Positions 25,488 through 34,593 of a DNA stretch of 64,000 bases are shown piece by piece. Numbering within the stretch: position 1 is the stretch's first letter; every line of letters begins with the position of its first letter. The notes beneath the pieces were generated by a model, which had not been told where the DNA came from, did not search any database, and worked only from the letters and a program-made list of their open reading frames with translations. Position numbers and translations under genes: made by a program. Source of the stretch: Bog-756 sp963841885 (lineage in GTDB: Bacteria > Actinomycetota > Acidimicrobiia > Acidimicrobiales > RAAP-2); contig CAWJEK010000018.1 of NCBI GenBank assembly GCA_963841885.1, forward strand, positions 143,422 through 207,421, given 5' to 3'.

Positions 25488-26339
25488 TCAGAGGGACAGC
25501 CAGGTCACGACGAAGCCGGACGCCGCGCTGACGGCACTCGGCACGGCCAGGGTCGCCGCGGCCTTCTTCGTGGTCATCGTGATCGGCTGGGCGGCGGCCG
25601 CCTCGTCGACCAGCGTGGTCGAGTCCGCGGACGCATTGGTGAAGGTCACCGATCCGAAGTCGGCCAACAGCCCCGGCTTGCACTTCTTCTGGCAGGTGGA
25701 CGGTGACTCGGCGATCCACTCGGCCGAGGCGTTCTGCTCCGTCGTCGGGGTGTTCACCGTGGCCGAATAGGTCCACTTCTGACCATCCTGGAGAACGAGG
25801 GTGTAGGTGGTCCCGCTGACGTGGACCGAGGCGCTGAGCTGATCTCCGGGCGTCACCGCATACGTTCCCGTCGGGAGCACCACCAGTCCCGCCGGGAAGA
25901 GCTCGTACCAGGCGTAGTACTCCGCCACGCCCGGGGCCTTCTTGCTCGCTTTCGAGCAGTCGGAGTCGGTGCCGATCTGCTCCACGGTCTGATCGGACTT
26001 CGAGAAACCGTCGAGGCCCACCCAGAACGCCGATTGGGACGCCTTGGTGGCGGTGCACGTGACCCCGGGCTGGCGCCAGGCACCCGACACGCCGGAGAAC
26101 GTGTGCCCGGTGACGACGTACCCCGCCCAGTCCAGCGAGTCGGATGCGGAGTCCCCCTGGTTGCCCGGGTCGCTCCCGGCGTCGACGGACGCCACGGATG
26201 CGACAGGACCCTGGTGCCCGGGGGCGGCGGCCGGCGACCCGCCGATCCCGCACGACAGCAACGCCAGAATGCCCACCAGGGTGGGCCCAGCTGTCACGCG
26301 AACCTGCCGTCCGGCCGTCGACTCCCTGGCCCAGCTCAC
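25488..26339 (-). CDS. secreted glutamic (G1/eqolisin family) peptidase
   Basis: A 283-residue protein of the G1 peptidase family, acid proteases with a Gln/Glu dyad. A signal peptide is likely (residues ~15-40, with TLVGILALLSCGIGGSPAAA). The mature part starts at the typical LDWAGYVVTG. Catalytic Gln is in TVEQIGTDSDC and catalytic Glu in SAEWIAESPS. SGAWRQPGV and LADFGSVTFTNAS are further family marks. It is therefore likely active outside the cell. Start GTG 26339 overlaps the stop of the anti-sigma gene (GTGA), so expression is tied to the sigma/anti-sigma operon. Confidence 0.88.
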   Translation of the reverse strand: MSWARESTAGRQVRVTAGPTLVGILALLSCGIGGSPAAAPGHQGPVASVASVDAGSDPGNQGDSASDSLDWAGYVVTGHTFSGVSGAWRQPGVTCTATKASQSAFWVGLDGFSKSDQTVEQIGTDSDCSKASKKAPGVAEYYAWYELFPAGLVVLPTGTYAVTPGDQLSASVHVSGTTYTLVLQDGQKWTYSATVNTPTTEQNASAEWIAESPSTCQKKCKPGLLADFGSVTFTNASADSTTLVDEAAAAQPITMTTKKAAATLAVPSAVSAASGFVVTWLSL

Positions 26340-27319
26340 GACGAGGCGGTGCCCGCCCCGCCCGAGCCCCCGGTGCCCTGGCCAGCCCCACTCCCGTGGT
26401 CGTGGCCGCCGCCATGGGCGCAGCTCCCGGCCGAGGTGGTGGACGGCTGCGTCGTCGAAGTGGTGCCGGCGGCGGTCGTCGTGGTGGTGGTCGGAGGCGT
26501 CGTCGTGGTGGTCGTGGTGGATCCGGATGAGCCGCCCTTGCATCCGCCGCCACCACCGAGACCCTGGTTGCCCCCTCGGCTGGTCCCGCCGCCCGGTGGG
26601 ACCGTCGTGGGTGGAGTGGTCGTGCCGTGCGTGCCACCGCTGGCCGGACCGTTCGTCCGGTGCGGGTGCGTCGGGGGCTTCACACGACCCGGAGTCCCAC
26701 CGGAGATCCGGGGGCTGGCAGCGGCCTGAGCCGCCGGTCCGGGTGAGTCGACGGCCGACCTGGATCCGGCCGCCGGCCGGGACGAGGGGGCGGTGCTGAC
26801 GATGCACGAGGCGGTCTCGACCTGACCGGTGGTGCCCGTCGGGAGGCGCCCTCTCACCGTGCAGGCCACATGGGCCGAGCCGGCGGATTGGAGCGCCGGG
26901 GCACTGACGTTCGCCGACCCCGCGGCGGCCTGATCCCTCGGCGCCACCGGCGGCGCCGTCGGGGCGACGTGCACCCCCACGCTGCCCAGGATGCCGTCGA
27001 CGGCCCGTACCGGTCCGGGCAGCCCGGTGGCGGCGGACAGGCCGGTGCTGGCGACCATCAGGGCGGCCATGGTGGTCGCCGCCACGACGGCCGGGGTCCG
27101 GCGTCCCCGGAGACGGCGGCGCGAGGGCCAGCTGTCCACGGCGGACCGGAAGGCGGTCCGGGCAGCCAACTCGCCCCGGAGCTCATGCTCCTGGGCGGGG
27201 GCTCCGGCGGCCGCCAGGAGTTCCGCCAGGGCCCCTTCGACGAGATCGGGCATCACCACGACATTGTCGTCGGCCTCCGTCAGATAACGGGTCGCGTCCA
27301 TCATGGGATCGTCACGCAT
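26336..27319 (-). CDS. anti-sigma-factor-like membrane protein with low-complexity exterior
   Basis: A 327-residue protein. The ~80-residue N-terminal cytosolic part (MRDDPMMDATRYLTEADDNV, then APAQEHELRGELAARTAFRS) looks like a sigma-binding helical domain. One membrane segment follows at about 90-110 (TPAVVAATTMAALMVASTGL). The exterior part is rich in Pro, Thr, Ser and Gly, including two T-tracts near the C-terminus and HGGGHDHGSG. ATG 27319 overlaps the sigma factor stop by 8 bases. The usual logic is that it holds the sigma factor at the membrane until an outside signal arrives. No classical HxxxCxxC zinc motif is present. Confidence 0.7.
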   Translation of the reverse strand: MRDDPMMDATRYLTEADDNVVVMPDLVEGALAELLAAAGAPAQEHELRGELAARTAFRSAVDSWPSRRRLRGRRTPAVVAATTMAALMVASTGLSAATGLPGPVRAVDGILGSVGVHVAPTAPPVAPRDQAAAGSANVSAPALQSAGSAHVACTVRGRLPTGTTGQVETASCIVSTAPSSRPAAGSRSAVDSPGPAAQAAASPRISGGTPGRVKPPTHPHRTNGPASGGTHGTTTPPTTVPPGGGTSRGGNQGLGGGGGCKGGSSGSTTTTTTTPPTTTTTTAAGTTSTTQPSTTSAGSCAHGGGHDHGSGAGQGTGGSGGAGTASS

Positions 27320-27962
27320 GGAGCCGGTGACCTTCCGGGCCGGAGGCCCCGTCGGTGCCGACGGCCGCCAGTTCTTCCTCACGGGCGTGCCCCGCCGGAC
27401 CCAGCTCGAGCAGGCGGGCCTCCAGGCCGCGCAGACCCCGGTGGCAGAGCACGCGCACCGAGCCGGGCGAGCGGTTCATGACCTGGGCGGTGCGGGCGAC
27501 GTCCATACCGACCACGATGCGGAGCATCACCGCCTCGGCCTGGTCGGGCGGGAGCTCGGCGATGAGAGCGACGGCCCGGTCGGTGTCGGAACGATCGGCC
27601 ACCTCCTGCTCGACGTTGTTGACCGCCGGCATCACCACCAGGCTCGAGTACTCGATGAGGTCCGGACGGCGCTCGCCACTGCGGTACCAGTCCGTGAGTC
27701 GGTTGCGGGCCGTCGTGTAGATCCAGCCCCGGAAGCCCTGCTCGTCGCCTTCGAAGCTGGGCAGCGCACGCAGCACCCGCAACCAGATGTCGGCGGCCAG
27801 GTCTTCGGCGACCGGTGCGGCCTTGATGCGGAGGTAGCGGAGCAGGCCCGGCTGGAACTCCCTCCACAGCCGGGCGAATGCCTCTTCGTCCCCACCCTGC
27901 GCCGCCAGCACGGTTCCCCCGAAGTCCAACATCTTCGCCACCCTGTCGTCCGGCATCGGCAC
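27312..27962 (-). CDS. RNA polymerase sigma factor, ECF family
   Basis: A 216-residue ECF sigma factor. Region 2 reads FARLWREFQPGLLRYLRIKA, then DLAADIWLRVLRALPSF and FRGWIYTTARNRLTDWYRSG. Region 4 is IAELPPDQAEAVMLRIVVGM, then DVARTAQVMNRSPGSVRVLC. GTG 27962 is used as start; ATG 27956 is also possible. It heads a coupled operon with the anti-sigma factor and the G1 peptidase. A possible self-controlled promoter lies at 28052-28081. Confidence 0.93.
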   Translation of the reverse strand: MPMPDDRVAKMLDFGGTVLAAQGGDEEAFARLWREFQPGLLRYLRIKAAPVAEDLAADIWLRVLRALPSFEGDEQGFRGWIYTTARNRLTDWYRSGERRPDLIEYSSLVVMPAVNNVEQEVADRSDTDRAVALIAELPPDQAEAVMLRIVVGMDVARTAQVMNRSPGSVRVLCHRGLRGLEARLLELGPAGHAREEELAAVGTDGASGPEGHRLHA

Positions 27963-28051
27963 TTCCCCGCAGTGGTTCTACACCCGGCGAACAGCCGAGT
28001 CCAGCACAGGGAACCGTCGACTCGGGCCGTGTCCACAACTATTTCCGATGG

Positions 28052-28081
28052 TGTAACGAATCCGACCTGCCGTTCGTTACA
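28052..28081 (-). promoter_or_regulatory. inverted repeat / possible ECF autoregulated promoter
   Basis: TGTAACGAA (28052-28060) and TTCGTTACA (28073-28081) form a perfect 9-bp inverted repeat with a 12-base spacer, about 90 bases upstream of the sigma factor gene. Read on the minus strand it gives TGTAAC followed after 17 bases by CGTTA, similar to ECF promoters (AAC at -35, CGT at -10). It could be the sigma factor's own promoter, or the operator of another regulator. Confidence 0.4.
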
Positions 28082-28152
28082 ACAGGGAGCGGGAAATCGC
28101 GAAAATCCCACCGCCGGGTGCCGGCTGACCCTGATCAGGTCTCACCACGCGG

Positions 28153-28788
28153 TCACTCCGGCAGCGTGTAGGAGTTCTCGAACTCGTCCTGCAGGACGGT
28201 GGCCACCGTGGCCGTCGTGTCGACGACCAGTTCCTCCTCGAGCACCCGGGTGCGGTAGGACCATCCGTCGGGCATGGCCAGGCGACCACCGAGATCGGGC
28301 AGGGCCGACTCGGCCATCCCCGGATCCACACCCAGGCAGAGGGCCTGCATCACGTACGCCCTCCCGTCGGGAGCGACGAGTTCGTAGACCGGCTTGCCGG
28401 CGTCGAAGAAGAACACCGCGCCGCGGTCCACCATGACCTCCGTATACGGTCCCGGGATCGCCCTGTCGCCGAGGTCGATGACGGCCAGACGCCGCATCAG
28501 GAGACCGTTGAACTCGCGCAGCACCGGCTCGAGGGCGTTGACCTTGGTGCCGATTCCGTCGATGGTCCACCGACGTGGACCGTTGAGTTTGACGGCCACC
28601 GCCTCCATCTCCTTGGCGATGGCGTCGGCGTCCAGTCCGTCCCACAGGTCCTGGGGGCAGTCGTTGAGGAACTGCGTGCCGTAGACCTCAGCTTCGAACC
28701 GGCCCCCGCGCAGGAAGGCGCAGATGACCTCGCCGTACCGGGCACCGCGGACGTCGGAGATGAGCCGGGGAGTATCGGTCGATGCCAT
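28153..28788 (-). CDS. conserved hypothetical protein
   Basis: A 211-residue soluble protein. It contains RGARYGEVICAFLRGGRFEA, YGTQFLNDCPQDLWDGLDAD, LNGPRRWTIDGIGTKV and a C-terminal DEFENSYTLPE. Composition is ordinary and there is no signal peptide. It looks like a conserved actinobacterial protein family, but I cannot name a function. ATG 28788 is preceded by AAAGGCAGG. It is flanked by the sigma factor upstream region and the HNH endonuclease gene, with no overlap to either. Confidence 0.7.
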   Translation of the reverse strand: MASTDTPRLISDVRGARYGEVICAFLRGGRFEAEVYGTQFLNDCPQDLWDGLDADAIAKEMEAVAVKLNGPRRWTIDGIGTKVNALEPVLREFNGLLMRRLAVIDLGDRAIPGPYTEVMVDRGAVFFFDAGKPVYELVAPDGRAYVMQALCLGVDPGMAESALPDLGGRLAMPDGWSYRTRVLEEELVVDTTATVATVLQDEFENSYTLPE

Positions 28789-28897
28789 CGGCCTGCCTTT
28801 CTGCCGTCGGGTGGTGAGACAGACTCTAGTCATAGTCACTGACACTTGTCGTCGGGTGATGCGGCGTGCATCCGAAGACGATCGCGAGGTGGCCTCC

Positions 28898-30361
28898 TCA
28901 CCCGATGAACAACGACTGTGGCGGCGACCCCGATCCGAGGCCGGGTTCCTGTCCGAACTCCGGTTGCTCGACGAATCGCCATTCCGGATCCTCGTCACTC
29001 GGACCTGTCCGCGAGAGTTGCCAACCCTCGAAGGTCTTCCGCCGGTGATGGCTGTGACAGAGGAGAGCCAGGTTGTCGAGGGTGGTGGGTCCGCCCCTCT
29101 CCATCGCCACCACGTGGTCGATCTCGAGGCCGTACCCCACCGTGCACCCCGGAACGACGCAGTGCCGGTCACGCAACCTCAGTGCGGTGCGGAGTCGGGC
29201 GTTGATGGTCCTACCGAAATGGTGGACCGCGCGGATGTCGCCGGCTTCGACGAACACCGCCGAGAGCAGAGAGTCTTCCGCCAGGTAACGGGCGATCGGC
29301 ACCGGCACCGGACCTTGCCCGTTGATCTCGCACAGCTCGCCGGTCCGGGTCCGACCCCGACGGAGGGCGGCGAGGTCCACCCGGACGATCACCGCAGCCC
29401 TCGGCTCGCTCCGGACCGACCCGTCGTCGCCGTCCGACGTACCGCGTCCGGTGACCGTGTGGCCGCCCGGTGCTTGGTCGGCGTCGACCGGGCCTTGGGC
29501 ACCGATGTCCATCGGTCGGCACGTGGGATCCACCGGATCCTCCACTCCGGATGCCGAGTCGGTCGGGCCCCACGCCGGTCGGCGGCCGGTGCACAACAGG
29601 AGGAGCGCATCGGCCCGGTGGGCCGCCCGAGAGTCCGGGGGCTCGGGTGTGGACGTCCGACCACCATTGCCGGAGGGCTCCCCCGCTCTGGCCTCCCGCT
29701 GGAGTCGATCGGCCAGCCGGTCGAGGTGGGCGAGGAGGAGAGCGCCCCGGTCGGCGGTGTCCCGACCCTGGAAGCAGAAGGCGCCTTCGGCATCGGTCCA
29801 GGCGGCGAACGAGCGCTCGGCGTGGATCCGGCGATAGGTCACCATCGGGTCGCGACGCGCCGAGGTGGTCCGGGAGCGCTGGCACCGCTCCTTCACGACG
29901 TGCAGCGGCTCGGTGTCCGCCCCCCGGAGCAGGGACGCCTCCGCCTCCGGGTCCAAGCTGGCCGCCTGGGTGATCTCGCTCACCTTGGGGCCCGACAAAG
30001 TGCCCGATCGCAGGGCCTCCTCGGTTGCCGGCAGCGACCCCAGCCGTTGCCCGGTCTCCAGGGTGCGTCGGGCCTGTCCGGCCGAGACACCCTCCAGGGT
30101 GGCGAGCAGGCCGGCCGCGCTGCGATGGCCCTCCGATTCCCAATGGCCGGACGCGGCGATCCGTGGTGCCAGCAGCGTCTTGGCGGCGACCACGAGGCGT
30201 TCCAGTCGAGCGAAGGCCGCATAGAGCGCCGCCGCCTCGGAACCCAGGACCCGGTCGGGATCGAGTTCCGCCACCAGCTTGGCGAGCTGTCCGTCGACGG
30301 TGTCGATCCGCGAACGCAGCCCCTCTTCGCGGCTGTCGGAAGATGAGTGGATCGGGACCAT
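28898..30361 (-). CDS. HNH endonuclease with DUF222 domain
   Basis: A 487-residue actinobacterial protein. Residues ~20-330 are the helical DUF222 region (GHRSAAGLLATLEGVSAGQA, LRSGTLSGPKVSEITQAASL). The C-terminal HNH nuclease has RDRHCVVPGC, then YGLEIDHVVAMERGGPTTLD and LALLCHSHHRRKTFEGW, with the metal and catalytic histidines. Such genes are often present in many copies in actinobacterial genomes and some occur in inteins or 13E12-type repeats. DNA cleavage is likely from the motif; the biological role is unclear. ATG 30361 is within a CCATGG. Confidence 0.9.
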   Translation of the reverse strand: MVPIHSSSDSREEGLRSRIDTVDGQLAKLVAELDPDRVLGSEAAALYAAFARLERLVVAAKTLLAPRIAASGHWESEGHRSAAGLLATLEGVSAGQARRTLETGQRLGSLPATEEALRSGTLSGPKVSEITQAASLDPEAEASLLRGADTEPLHVVKERCQRSRTTSARRDPMVTYRRIHAERSFAAWTDAEGAFCFQGRDTADRGALLLAHLDRLADRLQREARAGEPSGNGGRTSTPEPPDSRAAHRADALLLLCTGRRPAWGPTDSASGVEDPVDPTCRPMDIGAQGPVDADQAPGGHTVTGRGTSDGDDGSVRSEPRAAVIVRVDLAALRRGRTRTGELCEINGQGPVPVPIARYLAEDSLLSAVFVEAGDIRAVHHFGRTINARLRTALRLRDRHCVVPGCTVGYGLEIDHVVAMERGGPTTLDNLALLCHSHHRRKTFEGWQLSRTGPSDEDPEWRFVEQPEFGQEPGLGSGSPPQSLFIG

Positions 30362-30497
30362 GGTCCATGCTCGCAGCAGGCTGTGTCATCTACCCGACGA
30401 GGTCGGACCGCGTGTCGGGACCACTTCCGTCCCTGGAACCGCATGCGTTGTTCCGAGGGGGAAGAATGGAGGCATGTACAGATAGGAGGCGGTGGTG

Positions 30498-31445
30498 ATG
30501 GATCACGGAACCCGACAGCATCCGGCCCCGCCGCCCCGTCCACGGAGGCCGCGCCGTCGGCATCGGCCGGGGATGGCAGGTGCCCTAGGGATCACCCTGG
30601 CCGTCGCCATCGCCAGCGCAGGTCCGGCGGTGGCGACGGCGGGCCGGGCTTCGGCGGCGGTGTCGTTGCGACCGCAGAGCGGTACGACCACCCCGATCGG
30701 CCCGACCACCGGCCTCCACTACGCACCCAATGGAAACTTCAGCAGCTCGGGCGACTACCTGCCGGGTGCCACCGGGTTCAACCTGGCTGACGTCAGCTCC
30801 GTCGGACAGGTCGGGGAACTGCCGTCCGGTGATCGGGCATTGGTGTTCCTCGGGCTGTGCGAAGGGGCCGATGCAACTTTCACCCGGACCGTCGAGCCCT
30901 TCGTCGGAGATCCGACGGTCTACGGCTTCTACCTCATGGACGAGCCCGATCCCACCGGCCGCTACAGCCCACTCTGCACCGCCGCCCACCTCAAGGCCGA
31001 GGCCGACTGGATCCATGCCAACGACCCCGGCGCCGTCACGTTCATCGTGCTGATGAACCTCGGCACCCCGAAGGTCCCGAACTACATGGACACCTACAAC
31101 TCCGCCAACACCGACATCGACTACTTCGGGCTGGATCCCTACCCGTGCACCAAAGCGCTCAAGGGGTGCGTGGATTCGGTGATCGGCGCGGCGGTGTCGG
31201 CGGCCGAGGCGGCCGGCATCACCCCCGGCCAGATCGTCCCCGTCTATCAGGCCTTCGGCGGTGGTGGGTACGCCCAGTGGACCCTTCCGACCGCCACGCA
31301 GGAACGGGCGCTGCTCGCCACCTGGGCCATGCTGGCACCGACTCCCGTGTTCGATGTCGCCTACTCATGGGGCGTCCAGGACTCGGACCGTGCCCTCGTC
31401 GACGCCAAGGCACTACGGGCGGTCTTCCTCGCCCACAACGGGTAG
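30498..31445 (+). CDS. secreted glycosidase-like TIM-barrel protein
   Basis: A 315-residue protein. An Arg/Pro-rich N-terminus leads into a signal peptide (GMAGALGITLAVAIASAGPA, then VATAG). The mature domain has VYGFYLMDEPDPTG, LKAEADWIHANDPGAVTFIV, IDYFGLDPYPC and VPVYQAFGGGGYAQWTLPT, which resembles beta/alpha-barrel glycoside hydrolases. The Glu of MDEPD and the Asp of LDPYPC are candidate active-site residues. The substrate is presumably an extracellular glycan. AGGAGG at 30484-30489 gives 8 bases spacing to ATG 30498, which decides the start over the two GTG codons before it. Confidence 0.65.
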   Translation: MDHGTRQHPAPPPRPRRPRRRHRPGMAGALGITLAVAIASAGPAVATAGRASAAVSLRPQSGTTTPIGPTTGLHYAPNGNFSSSGDYLPGATGFNLADVSSVGQVGELPSGDRALVFLGLCEGADATFTRTVEPFVGDPTVYGFYLMDEPDPTGRYSPLCTAAHLKAEADWIHANDPGAVTFIVLMNLGTPKVPNYMDTYNSANTDIDYFGLDPYPCTKALKGCVDSVIGAAVSAAEAAGITPGQIVPVYQAFGGGGYAQWTLPTATQERALLATWAMLAPTPVFDVAYSWGVQDSDRALVDAKALRAVFLAHNG

Positions 31446-31554
31446 TGCAGCCGTCTGTCGGGTGTTCGCCCCGCCGCGCGGCTGCTGGCCCCCCTCGAGG
31501 CCGTGACGTCCGCTCCAACCGGGGACAGTGTCGACTGACCGACCACGGACGGAG

Positions 31555-34466
31555 TCAACTGGGCCGGATCGGGCTCCCGGCGACGGCGCGCCGACCCGAT
31601 GTCGGGTCCGAGACGCCGATCCGCCGGAGCAGGGCCGCCGTCTCCGCGGCGGGGGCGGCCCCGAGGTCGGCCAGCACGCCGAGGGCGTGCCCGGCGGCGC
31701 GCCGGGCGCCATCACGGTCACCGAGGACGAACCGGGCGTCGACCACCATGCGGTGCGCCCGCTCGGACCACGGATCCGCCGCCAACGCCCGTCGCGCCAG
31801 TGCCTCGGCCAGTCGTGGATCGGCCGCCGCCAGAGCCCGATCCCCGGCCGCCAGGGCGGCGGAGGCCACCAGGTCGTTCAGTCGACGCAGGTGGGGTTCG
31901 AGCCACTCACCGACCGGACTCCCGCCCAGCAGCGGGCCGGAGCTCGAACGGGCCAGTCGCCGGGCGTGGGCGAGGAGGTCGGGTCGATCGGGCTCGGACG
32001 TGGCGAGGATGGCCGACGCCCCGGCCTCGAGATCCCACAGGTCGACGTGGAGCTCGGCACCCCGGGTGAAGGACAGGCAGCCGGCCCGGTCGGTCACCAG
32101 TCGGCTCCCCCGCGAGCGCTCCCGCGCCGGGTCCAACACGTCGAGGAGGTGGGTCAGCGTCACCCGGAGGTTCCGGGCGGCGGCGCGATCCTCCAGGTCG
32201 GGCCACAGGGCCGCGGCGACGCCTTCGCGACTCCGGTCCTCCACCAGGGCGAGGTGGAGACAGAGCTCCCGTACGCGGCTGCGCGCCCAGGCCGGATGCT
32301 CCACCGGCTGGAGGCCCCGGTGCACGGTACCCGTCCCGAGGAGCGACACCGTGATCCGCGTCGTGGCATCGGTGCACCACCGGGCCGGCAGGTACGGACG
32401 GAACGAGGCCGCGGCGGGTGGGCCCCCTCCGAGGTGGTCGGCGGCCGCCCGTCCGGCGGCGCGGGCCCGTGACAGAGCGACGGAATCTCCGGCCACGACG
32501 TCCGGCCGGTGATCTCCGAGACGGTCGACCGCCGTCGACAGCGCCACGAACCAGGGCGAGGTGCGCGCCGCCCGGCCGGTGACGGCGAACCCGTCGACAG
32601 CCCTCCGGACACCGGAAAGATCGCCGGCATCGGCGAAGAGGAGGGCGTCGGCGACGCGGCACAGTGCGGCCGTCTCGTCCGAGTGGGCCGGACCGCCGAG
32701 GGGAGCCACCCCGTCGAGCAGCTCCCGGGCCGTCGCACCGTGCCCCGAGGCCGCCAGGAAGCAGGCCCGGGTCGCCCGGATCCGATGGACGAGCCCGGGG
32801 ACGTCCGCCCGGGTGGCCATGCCCTCCGCCGTCTCGGCATCGGTCAGGGCGCCGAGGGGATCGTCCCCGTACCAGCGCGCCGTCGCCAACAGGTCGAAGG
32901 CGACCGCCTGGGACGCTTCGGAGCCTTCCCCGGTCGCAGACTGGAGAGCCGAGACGGCCGCCCGGACGCGACCGGAGAGGAGCAGGTTCGTACCCCGGAT
33001 CATGAGGGCCTGCGCGGCCCAGTCACCGACCAGCGAGCCGGACGGCACCCCGTCCAGGGCGACGAGCGCAGCGGCCGGGTCGCCCGCCATCTGGGCCGCC
33101 ACGGCCCGACCCAGCGCTACCAGCGCGGCGGCGCCGGGTTGCCCGAGTTCCGCCAGTTCCTCGCCCCGCCGGAGCACGCGGTCGAGCAGGGCGAAGTCGT
33201 CGTCCGCCCGGGCCAGGTGGCCGAGATGGAGTAGGAGGTACGTCTCCCCCACGAGATCACCCACCGCCTCGAAGGAACGTCGGACCTCCTCGAGCCGTTC
33301 CGCCGCCCGTCCGTCGATGTCGCCGCTCTGCTGGTCCACCGTGGCGGCCAGCCAGCGTCCTTCGGTCCGGTCCCGGCCGAGCACGCCGGACGCCGCCCAC
33401 CTGCGCAGGTCGTCGAAGGTGGCCAACGGCGGTTGGCTCGAGAGGGCGGCGCGCACGACGTCGGTGAGGGCCGCGGCACTGGCGCTCCGGACGGCCAACG
33501 CACCGGCCTCGGCGAGACTGCCGGATTCGACCAGGTTCCGCGCCTTCGCCACACAAGCGTGATCCCGCTCCCCGGGGGTCAGGACGGGGCGGGTGGCCTC
33601 CAGCCAGATCGGATCGGGCCAACACCCACCGGGCGAGCCGACCAGCGGGAGCCGCTCCAGCTCCCGACGGACGGTATCGACGTCCTCCAGGGTGTCGATC
33701 CCGACCGAGCCCAGCACACCCCCGAGCTGGCTGTCCGAGCAGCCGTCCACCACGGCCACGGCGGCGAGGCCACGGGCGACCACCGGATCGATGTCCGCCA
33801 GCAGCTCGTCGCGCACGTAGTCGACGGCCAGATCGGCGTGCCCGGCGCGGAGCAGACCCACCATGGCCGGCCACTCGGTGACGGGGTCCGGCGACACGCG
33901 CGGTCACCGACCAGCTCGACCACCTCGTGGGCCCGGAAGCCCAGGTCGGCCGCCCCGATGAGCACGCCCTCGCCGGAGGCCACCATCCGGGCCATCCCGA
34001 CCCTCGGGAGGCGTCGGCCCGACAGCACCAGGTGGACTCCGACGGGCAGGGCGCCCACGAGTTCGGAGACGAGTGAGGCACCCGCCGCCCCCGACACCTC
34101 CACGCGGTCGATCACGAGGGCGACCTGGTGCCGGGCCGGCACCGTGTCCCGCAGGGCTCCGACGACGGCATCGGCATCGTCGGGGGCGGCATCGTCGGGG
34201 TCGTCGGGGTCGATCGCCAGTCGACCTGACAAATGACCCCGGCAGGCGTCGACCAGGTGCGTGGCGAGCATCCCGGGCTCGGCGTCCGCCGGAACGCAGC
34301 GGTACGGGATGTCGAGGTCACCCGGGCGCCGGGGCCCTTCGGCCAACGCCTGCTCCAGCAGCACCGACCGCCCGAAGCCGGCCGGCGCCTCGAGCGCGAT
34401 GACCGCCACCGTGTGCCGCATCCGGAGTGGAGCGAGGAGTCGCTCCCGCCGGAGCAGTCGTTCCAT
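31555..34466 (-). CDS. MalT-like ATPase / SARP-type transcriptional regulator (one frameshift)
   Basis: About 970 residues. The N-terminal ~190 residues look like a STAND/MalT-type NTPase with a degenerate P-loop EAPAGFGRSVLLEQAL (Arg in place of Lys) and LVIDRVEV as Walker B. The middle is an alanine-rich TPR-like region. Near the C-terminus a winged-helix (Trans_reg_C) domain is seen (VRELCLHLALVEDRSREGVA, AALWPDLEDRAAARNLRVTL), followed by a bacterial transcriptional activation domain (LARRALAADPWSERAHRMVV). The frame breaks at 33895-33902: GDRA before, VSPDPVTEWPAM after. It is divergent from the secreted repeat-protein gene, with three 11-bp-spaced direct repeats between, and probably regulates it. 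Confidence 0.8.
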
Positions 34467-34485
34467 ACCGAGACGGTAGCCCACC

Positions 34486-34513
34486 GTTAGCGCTTAGTTA
34501 ACGTCCTGTTAGC
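34486..34513. promoter_or_regulatory. three GTTARC direct repeats at 11-bp spacing, candidate SARP binding site
   Basis: GTTAGC (34486), GTTAAC (34497) and GTTAGC (34508) begin exactly 11 bases apart on the same strand, one DNA helical turn. They lie between the start of the SARP-type regulator and the secreted repeat protein. SARP regulators are known to bind direct repeats with an 11-bp period overlapping the target promoter, so these are a good candidate site. Confidence 0.65.
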
Positions 34514-34593
34514 AGCGGGTTGCGACACTGGTTGCATCGAGGTGGGGCCGGGCGCGCCCAGAGGCGGCCGGCGACGAAGTCGGAGGAGACGTC

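Noticed and set aside
26460..26530. Triplet-rich GTGGTGGTC tract as a microsatellite or regulatory repeat
   Set aside because: It is the coding sequence of the Thr/Pro-rich tail of the anti-sigma-like protein; a compositional repeat, not a separate element.
28898..30361. HNH/DUF222 gene as part of a phage or mobile element
   Set aside because: Such genes are common solitary genes in actinobacteria; no inverted repeats, integrase or phage genes flank it.
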